Counted from the first letter of the stretch, positions 16,523 through 24,065 are shown. The stretch is DNA of 41,064 bases from Merdimmobilis hominis (GCF_900104615.1 NZ_LT629939.1:556819-597882); one strand, 5' to 3'. The notes: generated from the letters alone by a model not told the origin. Numbers and translations: made by a program.

Positions 16523-18918
16523 TAGAACAGCTTATCACTTCATCCTTCCTCATCCTGGCGGTGCTGCTGCTGCGGATGCTGCTCCGCGGGCGGGTCAGCC
16601 GGCGTATGCTGTATGGTCTGTGGCTGGTGGTGGCTCTGCGGCTTCTTCTGCCCATTTCAATCCCCTCTCCCGTCAGTGTCATGAATGCGGTAGACCCTTC
16701 CGGAGCACAGCAATTTATCAACCAGCAGGTCATCCGGGTCAACCCGGACCTTTCCGATGCCCTTTCCACAGAGGAAGATTCCCCTTCAAGGGAACCTGCG
16801 GCCTCCCCCATTTCTAGGGGAATGCTGCTGCACGCAGTATGGCTGGGGGGAGCCGTTGCCACCGGACTCACCTTTGCTGTGGTGAACCTTTCCTTCTCCC
16901 GGCGGCTGCGGCGCCAACGACAGCCTTTTGATGCGCCCGGATGCCCTCTGCCGGTTTATCTGGCAAAGGATATCCCCTCCCCTTGCCTCTTCGGCCTCTT
17001 GCGGCCCAGCATCTACATTTCCCCCCAGGCGGCAGAGGATGAGAGCACCCTGTCCCATGTTCTCACCCACGAGTATTGCCACTTCCGCCAATGGGATCAT
17101 ATCTGGTCGTTGGTGCGGACACTATGTTTGTCCCTCTATTGGTTCCACCCCTTGGTGTGGGCCGCTGCTGCCTATAGCCGGTCCGACTGTGAATTGGCCT
17201 GTGACGAACTCGCGGTAGCCACCCTGGGGGAGGAACAAAAGCTGGCCTACAGCAGAACCCTGGTGGAGCTGGTGCGGGAGAAGCCCCGGTTCTCCCACCT
17301 GGCCTACACCGCCACCACTATGGCCTTGGGCCAAAGCAATATGAAGGAGCGGATTCTTATGATCGTCAAATCCCCCAAGACCTCTTGTTCGGCGCTGGCG
17401 GCTGTCCTGGTATGCCTTGCCCTGCTGGTGAGCTGTACCTTTACCGGCAAAACCCTCACTGGGGCACAGGCTGTGGACAGTTTGGAACAGAGCATCCATT
17501 TCCAGGACAACAGCATCGCGTTCACCCTGCCCGCCGGTTATGCCAATGCCGAAGATTGGAACATCCAGGTCTACGGCAGGGCCGGAATGGACGGCGCAGG
17601 TATGAGCATCCACTTATTCGAAGCGGAAAACAGCGACCGCAGCTGGCAAGCGGGCAAGACCTACACCATCGACTTGGCAGAAGCACAGTACCTAGAGCTC
17701 TCTATGGATATCTCCCTATACAGTGACGAATCTCTTTCCCGCACGGTAGACCTTTTGGCCAAAACTGGAGGCGATACCACCTTACATGGTTACAACACCG
17801 TCTACGTCACCTTCCCCGCTTACCAGGACGGGCGCACGGCAGACAACAGCTTCCAGTATGATACACAGCCATTTGACGCAGTCCTGCAGCTCCCGCAAAA
17901 CTGGAAGGTCTCCCTCCCCGCTCGGGAAGAACGGGCAACTGGCGGCCCCCTTTGGACCTCGGTGGAAATCTATGATGAAAATGGCCCGGTGGCCACCATG
18001 GGGTTCTCCCGCTATGAGCGGTACGAAGGCGGCGATTTGCCCCGGGAGGAATACTACAAGGCCGTATACCCCAACCTGCGCCTTGGCAGTTTTGTGAACT
18101 GGGGGGATTACACCCCGGTGCGCACCGAGGAGGGCTCAGAAAGCGCCCTGGCCACCGTCACCTATTTAAACCCCACTCAGCTGGAGAACCATCCTGGAGC
18201 CATGGCAGAAGTTCCTCAGGTTCAAGTTCCCGGTATTCTCTGCTACAACGATGACCTTACTGTCTATACAGCCATACAATTCGCTGAGGGCTATGGGGTG
18301 GATGAGGGGACCCTTCGCACCATCGCCCAAAGCCTGCATCTGATGCCTTCTGAATATGGGCTGAGCGGCAAACGCTTTGGCGATGCCTACGCCGACCGGG
18401 ATTACAGCGGCATTCAAGTATTGGATGCTGATGGAAACGATGTATCCAAAATCCTAATCGACCTGTGGTATTGTGCCAGCGACGCTTATGACGTAGACGG
18501 AATGGTGGTGTTTGAGACCGGGGATTGGGTCAGCCTTTTGGATAACCATCCCCAGTTCATCGAACTGACCAATTATGATGAAGTGCTCCCGAAGATTTTC
18601 ACCCCCCGCGCCATCGCCCAATATGAAGCCAGCGATGTCGTCCTCATTCAAAAGACCGCTGACGGCAAAGTATACCGTTTAGGGCCATGGCGCACCGGCT
18701 ACTCCTACGCATGGGCGCTGACTGACCTGCGCGGGTTAGAGGTTCAGCCGGATCGAATTGTGGCAGAGGCCACCTATATCAAAAATCCCGGGTACGCTGG
18801 CGCCGGCGAGGACCCCGCCTATGTCCCGGAATATGATACGGTTCCATTCACTGTTGTCAAACAAAACGGTATCTGGCTGGTGGACGATTACACCTACCCA
18901 GAGCGCAAGAATGGATAG
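16519..18918 (+). CDS. BlaR1-like M56 membrane metalloprotease with a large unfamiliar sensor domain
   Basis: 799 residues. The N-terminal 310 residues follow BlaR1/MecR1: membrane helices (SSFLILAVLLLRMLL; YGLWLVVALRLLLPI; LLHAVWLGGAVATGLTFAVV), the zinc motif HEYCH (184-188), the downstream ligand region CELACDELAV, and a last helix around SALAAVLVCLALLVSC. The C-terminal 485 residues outside the membrane do not show the penicillin-binding SxxK/SxN/KTG set. They contain a first beta-rich part (IAFTLPAGYANAEDW to about residue 600) and a last part (from SGKRFGDAYADRDYSG) ending in PFTVVKQNGIWLVDDYTYPE, which looks NTF2- or IseA-like by eye. It therefore senses something other than a beta-lactam, perhaps a wall or envelope signal, and cleaves the BlaI-like repressor. 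No target gene such as a beta-lactamase lies in this operon. Confidence 0.85.
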   Translation: MIEQLITSSFLILAVLLLRMLLRGRVSRRMLYGLWLVVALRLLLPISIPSPVSVMNAVDPSGAQQFINQQVIRVNPDLSDALSTEEDSPSREPAASPISRGMLLHAVWLGGAVATGLTFAVVNLSFSRRLRRQRQPFDAPGCPLPVYLAKDIPSPCLFGLLRPSIYISPQAAEDESTLSHVLTHEYCHFRQWDHIWSLVRTLCLSLYWFHPLVWAAAAYSRSDCELACDELAVATLGEEQKLAYSRTLVELVREKPRFSHLAYTATTMALGQSNMKERILMIVKSPKTSCSALAAVLVCLALLVSCTFTGKTLTGAQAVDSLEQSIHFQDNSIAFTLPAGYANAEDWNIQVYGRAGMDGAGMSIHLFEAENSDRSWQAGKTYTIDLAEAQYLELSMDISLYSDESLSRTVDLLAKTGGDTTLHGYNTVYVTFPAYQDGRTADNSFQYDTQPFDAVLQLPQNWKVSLPAREERATGGPLWTSVEIYDENGPVATMGFSRYERYEGGDLPREEYYKAVYPNLRLGSFVNWGDYTPVRTEEGSESALATVTYLNPTQLENHPGAMAEVPQVQVPGILCYNDDLTVYTAIQFAEGYGVDEGTLRTIAQSLHLMPSEYGLSGKRFGDAYADRDYSGIQVLDADGNDVSKILIDLWYCASDAYDVDGMVVFETGDWVSLLDNHPQFIELTNYDEVLPKIFTPRAIAQYEASDVVLIQKTADGKVYRLGPWRTGYSYAWALTDLRGLEVQPDRIVAEATYIKNPGYAGAGEDPAYVPEYDTVPFTVVKQNGIWLVDDYTYPERKNG

Positions 18919-19000
18919 GTACCCCAGTTCTTGCATCCATGCCATCCATAAAGGATGCTGTTTGAAAGCTATCCAAATACACAGCTAAGAAAACTACAAA

Positions 19001-19040
19001 GCCGCCCCCAACCATCATAAAATTCTGGTTGGGGGCGGCC
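19001..19040 (+). terminator. Terminator of the blaI/blaR1-like operon
   Basis: GCCGCCCCCAACCA / TGGTTGGGGGCGGC stem separated by a 12-base loop and followed by ATTATTTT. It starts 83 bp after the blaR1-like stop. Confidence 0.85.
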
Positions 19041-19164
19041 ATTATTTTGGGGGATCAAAAGCTAAAATCAGTCCGGCAGGCCCTCGCCCTACCTGTTGGA
19101 GAAGCTCTCAGAGCAGGTCTCCGACCAAAATATAGAGCGGCCTAATGTAGGCAGTTTACAAAAA

Positions 19165-19212
19165 AAGAAACCTTGAAAAACCGCTTTTTCAAGCTATTTT
19201 CCAAGGTTTCTT
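19165..19212 (-). terminator. Terminator of the tRNA-Gln gene
   Basis: AAGAAACCTTG and CAAGGTTTCTT form an 11-bp stem around a 26-base, partly self-pairing loop (TTGAAAAA/TTTTTCAA). On the minus strand it follows the tRNA 3' end by 4 bp and ends in a T-run. Confidence 0.75.
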
Positions 19213-19215
19213 CAT

Positions 19216-19289
19216 TGGTTGCCCGACTAGGATTCGAACCCAGACAAACAGAGTCAGAGTCTGTCGTGCTACCTTTACACAATCGGGCA
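19216..19289 (-). tRNA. tRNA-Gln, anticodon CTG, CCA encoded
   Basis: Read on the minus strand: acceptor TGCCCGA / TCGGGCA with discriminator A and encoded CCA; D arm GTGT-AAAGGTA-GCAC; anticodon stem ACAGA / TCTGT with loop CTCTGAC (anticodon CTG, reads CAG); short variable loop; T arm CTGGG-TTCGAAT-CCTAG. Length is 74 nt with CCA. It has its own consensus promoter and terminator and is not in a tRNA cluster. Confidence 0.93.
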
Positions 19290-19329
19290 ACAACCAATCG
19301 TTTGAAGTATTCCCTCAATCGACTTTATT

Positions 19330-19358
19330 ATTATACTATGCCAGCCACTATTTGTCAA
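19330..19358 (-). promoter_or_regulatory. Promoter of the tRNA-Gln gene
   Basis: Minus strand: TTGACA (19358-19353), 17-bp spacer, TATAAT (19335-19330). A perfect consensus promoter ending 40 bp upstream of the tRNA 5' end. Confidence 0.88.
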
Positions 19359-19469
19359 CCTATTATTTGGGATTTTTTCTCTTTTTCTTCATAGGCCCCA
19401 ACTCGCCCATTTTCGGGAAAATAGCCATTTTCTTTCCTGCAATCCGCCAAAATATTTCTTTCAGAAACA

Positions 19470-19498
19470 TTGCCATTCCCACCGGATCTTGCTAAAAT
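19470..19498 (+). promoter_or_regulatory. pyrB promoter
   Basis: TTGCCA (19470-19475), 17-bp spacer, TAAAAT (19493-19498). The predicted transcript would begin near 19505, which supports the start codon at 19530 over the one at 19512. No PyrR-type attenuator hairpin was seen between promoter and gene. Confidence 0.65.
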
Positions 19499-19529
19499 GG
19501 TAGGAGATAAAATGAAAGGAAGTAATGCA

Positions 19530-20597
19530 ATGCGTGCAAAAAACATCATCGATTTGACCGACCTTTCGTTGGAGGAACTGACGGCAGTCATCGACCAGGC
19601 ACTGGAGATCAAAAAAAATCCTGCCGCCTATGCCGACCGCTGCAAGGGCAAAATCCTTGCCACCCTGTTTTATGAGCCCTCCACCCGGACACGCAACTCC
19701 TTCCAAACCGCTATGCTGCGGTTGGGCGGCCAGGTGATCGGGTTTGACAACCCCATGAGCACTTCCGTCTCCAAGGGGGAAACTCTGAAAGACACCACCA
19801 TCATCATGAGCGGCTATGCGGATATTATCGCCATGCGCCACCCCATGGAGGGCGCTGCCAAAGCCGCGGCATTGTATGCTTCCTGCCCTGTCATCAACGC
19901 CGGAGATGGCGGCCATCTCCACCCCACCCAGACCCTCACTGACCTGGTTACCCTCAAAGATCAGAAAGGCACCTTGGAGGGCCTCACAATTGGCCTGTGC
20001 GGCGACCTAAAGAACGGCCGCACCGTCCACTCCCTGTGCAACAGTATGGCCAAATTCGGCTTGAAGGCCCACTTTGTCTTTATCTCCACCAAGGAGCTGA
20101 CCATGCCGGAATACATCACCGAAATCCTAGACCACTCCCCCTGCACCTACAGTTTCTGTGATTCCCTGGAGGAGGCTATCCCCTCCTTGGATGTCCTCTA
20201 CATGACCCGTATCCAGAAGGAACGGTTTGATTCCCTGGAGGAGTATGAGCGGCTGAAAAATGTTTATGTCCTGGACCCTGAGAAGATGAAAAAAGCCAAA
20301 GCCGACCTCATCGTCCTCCATCCCCTGCCCCGGGTGGACGAGATCACCAATGAAGTGGATGACGATCCCCGCGCCTTGTACTTCTACCAGGCTAAATGCG
20401 GCGTCTACGCCCGGATGTCCCTCATTCTCCACCTGCTGGAAGAAACCCCTGCCCAAGGCATTACCTTTGGCGGCGAGGATGCTTCCTTCCGCTGCCCCAA
20501 CCCCAAATGCATCACCAAGAGCGAAGGATACCTTCCCCATGCCTGCCACAAAGACGGGGAACACACCTGCTGCGAATACTGTGACGCCCGCATCTAA
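19530..20597 (+). CDS. pyrB: Aspartate carbamoyltransferase with a C-terminal PyrI-like zinc tail
   Basis: 355 residues; catalyses carbamoyl phosphate + aspartate to N-carbamoylaspartate, the committed step of pyrimidine synthesis, in the cytoplasm. Carbamoyl-phosphate and catalytic motifs are present: FYEPSTRTRNSF (48-59), HPTQTLTDL, GDLKNGRTVHSL and HPLPRVDEI. The last 34 residues carry CPNPKC (Cys322, Cys327) and CEYC (Cys348, Cys351), a C-x4-C-x20-C-x2-C pattern closely like the zinc domain of the regulatory chain PyrI (C-x4-C-x23-C-x2-C), but the PyrI nucleotide-binding domain is absent. ATG 19530 has AAGGA upstream; ATG 19512 (MKGSNA) with AGGAG is possible but nearly coincides with the predicted transcript start. 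It is monocistronic with a terminator directly after. Confidence 0.93.
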   Translation: MRAKNIIDLTDLSLEELTAVIDQALEIKKNPAAYADRCKGKILATLFYEPSTRTRNSFQTAMLRLGGQVIGFDNPMSTSVSKGETLKDTTIIMSGYADIIAMRHPMEGAAKAAALYASCPVINAGDGGHLHPTQTLTDLVTLKDQKGTLEGLTIGLCGDLKNGRTVHSLCNSMAKFGLKAHFVFISTKELTMPEYITEILDHSPCTYSFCDSLEEAIPSLDVLYMTRIQKERFDSLEEYERLKNVYVLDPEKMKKAKADLIVLHPLPRVDEITNEVDDDPRALYFYQAKCGVYARMSLILHLLEETPAQGITFGGEDASFRCPNPKCITKSEGYLPHACHKDGEHTCCEYCDARI

Positions 20598-20621
20598 TGA
20601 AAAGGTGAAGTCCTACCAAGG

Positions 20622-20652
20622 AACCGGTATGGCTTTCGTTGCCATACCGGTT
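20622..20652 (+). terminator. Terminator of pyrB
   Basis: AACCGGTATGGC / GCCATACCGGTT stem with a TTTCGTT loop and a TTTTTT tail, 24 bp after the stop codon. Confidence 0.92.
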
Positions 20653-20771
20653 TTTTCAAAAAATCCATTGGGCTGCCCTGCAATTTGGCATAAAAGCGCG
20701 GTAGAATGCCTACTGCCCTCATAATTAGAGGATTTTTGTGAAAACTAGCCCCGAAAGGCACGCCTAAGGTA

Positions 20772-20800
20772 TTGCAATTCATACCATTCTGGTGTATGAT
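20772..20800 (+). promoter_or_regulatory. Thioredoxin gene promoter
   Basis: TTGCAA (20772-20777), 17-bp spacer, TATGAT (20795-20800) with GGTG just before. The predicted start near 20807 gives a leader of about 120 nt. Confidence 0.7.
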
Positions 20801-20824
20801 TAGGATGTGCTAAATTTTGCATAT

Positions 20825-20909
20825 AAGGGCGAACGCTTCCGCCGGATTGCGGTCGGGAGCACCTTGTCCAAAGACCGGCGGAAATGGACAGGCCCTTCGC
20901 TGCCGCCGG
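20825..20909 (+). promoter_or_regulatory. Structured, possibly bistable leader of the thioredoxin gene
   Basis: Three pairings are visible in the 5' leader. AAGGGC (20825-20830) pairs with GCCCTT (20892-20897). Inside it TTCCGCCGG (20837-20845) pairs with CCGGCGGAA (20875-20883), nine base pairs. The segment CCGGCGG (20875-20881) is also a perfect complement to CCGCCGG (20903-20909), which lies immediately before the ribosome site GGAG (20916-20919). The two structures are mutually exclusive, as expected for a regulatory RNA. It does not match a riboswitch class that I can recognise. Confidence 0.45.
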
Positions 20910-20927
20910 AGAAACGGAGTGTTACGT

Positions 20928-21245
20928 ATGGCTATTGTTCATCTGACTGAAGAAACCTTTAAAACTGATGTATTGGAATCCAAAGGCATTGTCCTGGTGG
21001 ATTTTTGGGCTACCTGGTGCGGTCCCTGCCGGATGCTGGCCCCTATTTTGGAAGAAGCGGAAAAAGAGCTGGAAGGCAAAGTCACCGTCTGCAAGCTGGA
21101 TGTGGATGCCTGCCCTATTGCCGCCTCCAAATTCTCCGTCATGACCATCCCCACTTTGGTGCTGTTTAAGGATGGCAAAGAGGTCAGCCGGGAAATCGGC
21201 CTGATGCCCAAGCAAAAAATCATTGAATTGACTCATCGCGCCTAG
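20928..21245 (+). CDS. trxA: Thioredoxin
   Basis: 105 residues, a standard thioredoxin fold with the redox centre WCGPC (Cys31, Cys34) in VDFWATWCGPCRML, the buried charge region LDVDACPIAASKFSVMTIPTLVLFKDG with the cis-Pro at IPT, and typical length. It reduces protein disulfides in the cytoplasm. The start is ATG 20928 with GGAG 8 bp upstream; a longer in-frame reading begins in the structured leader and is not needed. It is monocistronic, with its own promoter and strong terminator; no thioredoxin reductase is adjacent. Confidence 0.94.
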   Translation: MAIVHLTEETFKTDVLESKGIVLVDFWATWCGPCRMLAPILEEAEKELEGKVTVCKLDVDACPIAASKFSVMTIPTLVLFKDGKEVSREIGLMPKQKIIELTHRA

Positions 21246-21259
21246 TTGCACGACTGGTA

Positions 21260-21295
21260 AAAATCCCCTGGAAGGCTGGCCTTCCAGGGGATTTT
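21260..21295. terminator. Thioredoxin gene terminator
   Basis: A 16-bp near-perfect stem AAAATCCCCTGGAAGG / CCTTCCAGGGGATTTT with a CTGG loop, flanked by A- and T-runs. Confidence 0.93.
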
Positions 21296-21345
21296 GGCAT
21301 TATTATGCGGCTAGATGGGCAAACTAAGGCCGAGGTGAATGTTAT

Positions 21346-21882
21346 ATGATACCCATTGTCATTCAATCCGGCGATCCGGAATGCCGCCTTTCCACCGCCC
21401 TGTGGCGGGCGCTGCGCCCATTTCACTCCACCGCATTGATCGCCCGGGAACGGATTGCAGCCAGCAGCTCCCCGCCGGATTTTTTGATTGTGGAAGGGGA
21501 CTTTTTCCGGGTGGAACTGCCGGGCAACGCCATCGCGATCTATACCGGCAGCATGGATCGCCCGCCCGCAATCCCCAAACACGGGATCGCTGTGGTGGCA
21601 ACTGCCTCCCCACAGGTGCGAAAGGCCGTGGCCCAAAGTGGACTGCCCGCCATTACCTGCGGCCTTTCCGCCAAAGATACTATCACTCTTTCCAGCAGCA
21701 CTGCAGACAGCCTTCTGATCAGCCTGCAACGGGGGATCACCAGCTTCTCCGGCGCCCCAGTGGAGCCGGTGGAAATCCCCCTCACCCTCTCCTGTCCCCG
21801 CAATCCGCTCCTGGTGTTGCCGGTGGCCGCTGTCCTGCTCCTACTGGATCACCTGCCCCAATTTGCCCAACTCTCCTTGTAG
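21346..21882 (+). CDS. Unknown protein with a Mur-ligase-like segment
   Basis: 178 residues, not confidently assignable. It begins MIPIVIQSGDPECRL and has an alternating beta/alpha pattern: DFLIVEGDFFRV, NAIAIYTGS, GIAVVATASPQVRKAV, then PAITCGLSAKDTITLSS, which resembles the phrase found after the nucleotide domain of Mur ligases, and a hydrophobic C-terminus (NPLLVLPVAAVLLLLDHL) that could be a membrane-proximal helix. GAGG precedes ATG 21346 by about 10 bp. It sits between thioredoxin and a spore protein gene but is not obviously in an operon with either. It is too short for a Mur ligase and lacks a visible P-loop, so catalysis is doubtful. Confidence 0.65.
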   Translation: MIPIVIQSGDPECRLSTALWRALRPFHSTALIARERIAASSSPPDFLIVEGDFFRVELPGNAIAIYTGSMDRPPAIPKHGIAVVATASPQVRKAVAQSGLPAITCGLSAKDTITLSSSTADSLLISLQRGITSFSGAPVEPVEIPLTLSCPRNPLLVLPVAAVLLLLDHLPQFAQLSL

Positions 21883-21945
21883 AACCGCTTTCCCTGTTTG
21901 CAGCTCACGTCGAATCCTTCCTAAAAATTTCACAAAAATTGACAG

Positions 21946-21974
21946 TCATAACACAAGCGGTCAGGAGGATACTA
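21946..21974 (+). promoter_or_regulatory. Forespore (sigma-G-type) promoter of the SASP gene
   Basis: TCATA (21946-21950), 17-bp gap and GATACTA (21968-21974) fit the sigma-G pattern gHATR-N17/18-cATnHTA with one mismatch in each box. Location 70 bp before an SASP ATG supports it. A TTGACA at 21939 lacks a -10 at proper distance. Confidence 0.5.
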
Positions 21975-22040
21975 TTACTGCAAACGCAAAGCGGCAAAAC
22001 TTCAATCTGAAAGAATAAAAATCAAGGAGTGTATTTTATT

Positions 22041-22253
22041 ATGGCTAGCAACTCTAATAACAGCGGTTCCAATCGTATCGTCGTTCCCGAAGCTCGTGAG
22101 GCTATGGACAAATTCAAAATGGAAGCTGCCAACGAAGTTGGCGTAAACCTGAAGCAGGGTTACAACGGCGACCTGACCTCTCGTGAGGCTGGTAGCGTGG
22201 GCGGCCAGATGGTCAAAAAAATGATCGAGGCTTACGAGAACTCCATTAAGTAG
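22041..22253 (+). CDS. Small acid-soluble spore protein, alpha/beta type
   Basis: 70 residues. The two hallmark blocks of alpha/beta SASPs are present: IVVPEAREAMDKFKMEAANEVGV, which includes the germination-protease cleavage zone, and GDLTSREAGSVGGQMVKKMIEAYE. These proteins coat spore DNA and protect it from UV and heat, then are degraded at germination. ATG 22041 has AAGGAG 11 bp upstream. Its presence is direct evidence that the organism makes endospores. Expression in the forespore is expected and a sigma-G-like promoter lies upstream. Confidence 0.95.
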   Translation: MASNSNNSGSNRIVVPEAREAMDKFKMEAANEVGVNLKQGYNGDLTSREAGSVGGQMVKKMIEAYENSIK

Positions 22254-22320
22254 TTCTTTGCCAAAGATAATTAGGGAACGGCTCTAACAAGAGCAGTGCA
22301 GCGAGCAATTCGCACCCTGC

Positions 22321-22353
22321 AAAAAGCGGACAGGCTTGGCCTGCCCGCTTTTT
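22321..22353 (+). terminator. Terminator of the SASP gene
   Basis: AAAAAGCGG(A)CAGG / CCTG-CCCGCTTTTT stem around CTTGG, ending in TTTTTGTTG. Confidence 0.85.
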
Positions 22354-22485
22354 GTTGTCCCACTGAAATCGTAAGAAAACCGACTGGAATTTCCCCCCAA
22401 AAAGATTCCCTTTTTGCAGTATCCTAGAGATAGAACAATGTTGCCGCCTGTTGCTTGGGCAAAGAGAAAGGGAAGGGGAATTTAT

Positions 22486-22728
22486 ATGAATATGAAGCTG
22501 ACTACCCGCTGTTCTCTATGGATTGCCGCCGCCGTTTTTGTCTCCTCTCTGGGAGGCGCCGCCCTGTGCGCCCAGCGGGCATCCCTCCTCTGCAACCCCC
22601 AGATAGAAACAGCCTCCAGCTCAAATCCGGTGGAGCCCCTGATCCGGACAACCCAGCTCAATGGGGAAATAATTTTAGAGGAAAACGGAATCCCCACTGT
22701 TTTCCATACGGGTTTTGTGGTACAATAG
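22486..22728 (+). CDS. Small secreted protein of unknown function
   Basis: 80 residues from ATG 22486 (GGAAGGGG about 9 bp upstream; a longer frame begins at 22414 but without a ribosome site). The first 28 residues are a Sec-type signal (KLTTRCSLWIAAAVFVSSLGGAALC) that could be cleaved near ALCAQ. The short mature part has one internal Cys and ends in a beta-strand-like VFHTGFVVQ. I do not recognise a family. Its stop codon lies within a promoter-like sequence that begins the hairpin-rich element at 22713. Confidence 0.55.
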   Translation: MNMKLTTRCSLWIAAAVFVSSLGGAALCAQRASLLCNPQIETASSSNPVEPLIRTTQLNGEIILEENGIPTVFHTGFVVQ

Positions 22729-22850
22729 CCACAGCAAAGCTGTGCCATTCGAAGAATTGCTTGCAGGGCGAAGCCCTTTGCGGCAACAGCCGCACCGCAA
22801 TGCTTACAGTTTGTGCAGACTTTGTGGTATAATAATTGCAAAGCGGTTGC
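22713..22850 (+). repeat. Duplicated promoter-like motif enclosing three hairpins; possible repeat element or small RNA
   Basis: TTTGTGGTACAATA (22714-22727) and TTTGTGGTATAATA (22821-22834) differ at one base, and both are followed after 3-6 bp by GCAAAGC. Each contains an extended -10 (TGG-TA[C/T]AAT). Between them lie three consecutive stem-loops: CACAGC-AAA-GCTGTG (22730-22744), AGGGC-GAA-GCCCT (22765-22777) and GCGGC-AACA-GCCGC (22780-22793), the last two within a larger ATTGC...GCAAT pairing (22756-22801). The remainder of the 22729-23055 spacer contains no convincing gene. The right-hand copy may serve as the promoter for the gene at 23056. Confidence 0.5.
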
Positions 22851-23055
22851 TGGGGATGAATTCCCCGACAATGAAAGCACCACCTCCATCATCAAATGGT
22901 TGATGGGGTGGCATTGCCATCTGTTTTCCCAGCAGCATATTGGGCTATCGTGTTTCACAAGGGCTTACAGGAGCATCCCCCTTCCCCTATTTTTTGTGCC
23001 GGCAGCCCTGACTGAATAAGAATACGGAAACTTCGCGAAAGGAGTCCATTCCCCT

Positions 23056-24057
23056 ATGAAATTCTCCTACCTGATCGACCGGGTGGTCAACATTGATTTT
23101 CAAAATCTAAACCAAACACTGGATACCGTCTCCAAACGTTCTGGCAAAGGCAAGCTCAGCTTGGTCTGTGACATGGCTTGGTGCGGTTTGAAGTACGGGG
23201 CAGGGTATACCGACTATACCTACTGCCAGTTTTACAAATTGAATGGGGACAAGCGCAAAACCTACTTGACCCGCACCATCCAGAATGAATTGGTCCGCAA
23301 ACTCAACGACCGGAGGTTTTACCACTGTTTTCAGAATAAGCTGGAGTTTAACCAGTTGTTCTCCCCGCTGGTCACCCGCCCTTACTTGGATGTTCGGGAT
23401 GTGAATGTGGAATCTTTCCGCCGCTTCCTCAAAGGACGCAGCGAGATCATCGCCAAGCCAGTGGACGGCATCGGCGGCCATGGGGTCAAACGGATTGGCG
23501 TTGATGAGAACACCGATGTGGAACAGCTCTATAATTCCCTGTTGGAGGAAAAACGCACTCTAGTGGAAGAGGTCATCCAGCAGCACCACGCTTTGCAGGA
23601 GCTGTACCCCCAAGGGGTCAACACCGTCCGGGTGGTGACCATCCTCACCGGCACGGTGGTGGACATTATGTGGGTAGGTTTGAAAATCGGGAGCAACGGA
23701 TCGGTGGTGGACAACGTTGCGGAAGGCGGCATCTGCGCTTGGGCAGACCGCTATACCGGTGTAATCACCACCCCCGCCGCCAACTACGACGGGATGGTTT
23801 TTGAAAATCATCCCAACACCGGGGTCAAGATTGTGGGGTTCCAAATTCCCAACTTTGACGCGGTCAAGGAGGTCGCTTCCACTGCTGCCCGGCTGATTCC
23901 TGAGATCCGCTATGTGGGGTGGGATATCGCCGTCACCGAAGACAGCGCCCAGCTCATCGAGGGGAACGAGTACCCCGGCCATCTGCTGATGCAGATTCCC
24001 GCCCACCTTAAAGACGCAGAAGGGCTGCTTCCCCGGTTTCAAAAATATCTCAAATAA
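23056..24057 (+). CDS. ATP-grasp family protein (sugar-transfer-associated type)
   Basis: 333 residues. The C-terminal two thirds show an ATP-grasp fold: IIAKPVDGIGGHGVKRI (glycine-rich ATP loop with its Lys), TLVEEVIQQHHAL (ATP-binding Glu), VNTVRVVTILTG, and the metal/catalytic end VGWDIAVTEDSAQLIEGNEYPG. The 'NTVRVVT...GWDIAVT' order matches the sugar-transfer-associated ATP-grasp family often encoded in cell-surface polysaccharide loci. The reaction is presumably ATP-dependent ligation of a carboxylate to an amine or similar, with substrate unknown. GGAG lies 11 bp before ATG 23056. It is isolated here from any polysaccharide cluster. Confidence 0.8.
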   Translation: MKFSYLIDRVVNIDFQNLNQTLDTVSKRSGKGKLSLVCDMAWCGLKYGAGYTDYTYCQFYKLNGDKRKTYLTRTIQNELVRKLNDRRFYHCFQNKLEFNQLFSPLVTRPYLDVRDVNVESFRRFLKGRSEIIAKPVDGIGGHGVKRIGVDENTDVEQLYNSLLEEKRTLVEEVIQQHHALQELYPQGVNTVRVVTILTGTVVDIMWVGLKIGSNGSVVDNVAEGGICAWADRYTGVITTPAANYDGMVFENHPNTGVKIVGFQIPNFDAVKEVASTAARLIPEIRYVGWDIAVTEDSAQLIEGNEYPGHLLMQIPAHLKDAEGLLPRFQKYLK

Positions 24058-24065
24058 TTGGGTAT

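Noticed and set aside
20806-20927. trxA leader considered as a known riboswitch (cobalamin, ZTP, fluoride, THF).
   Set aside because: None of the conserved boxes of those classes was recognised; it is reported only as a structured leader.
22414-22832. Longer or alternative plus-strand frames over the small secreted gene and hairpin element.
   Set aside because: Only the frame with GGAAGGGG and a clear signal peptide (start 22486) is supported; the others run through hairpins and promoter-like repeats.
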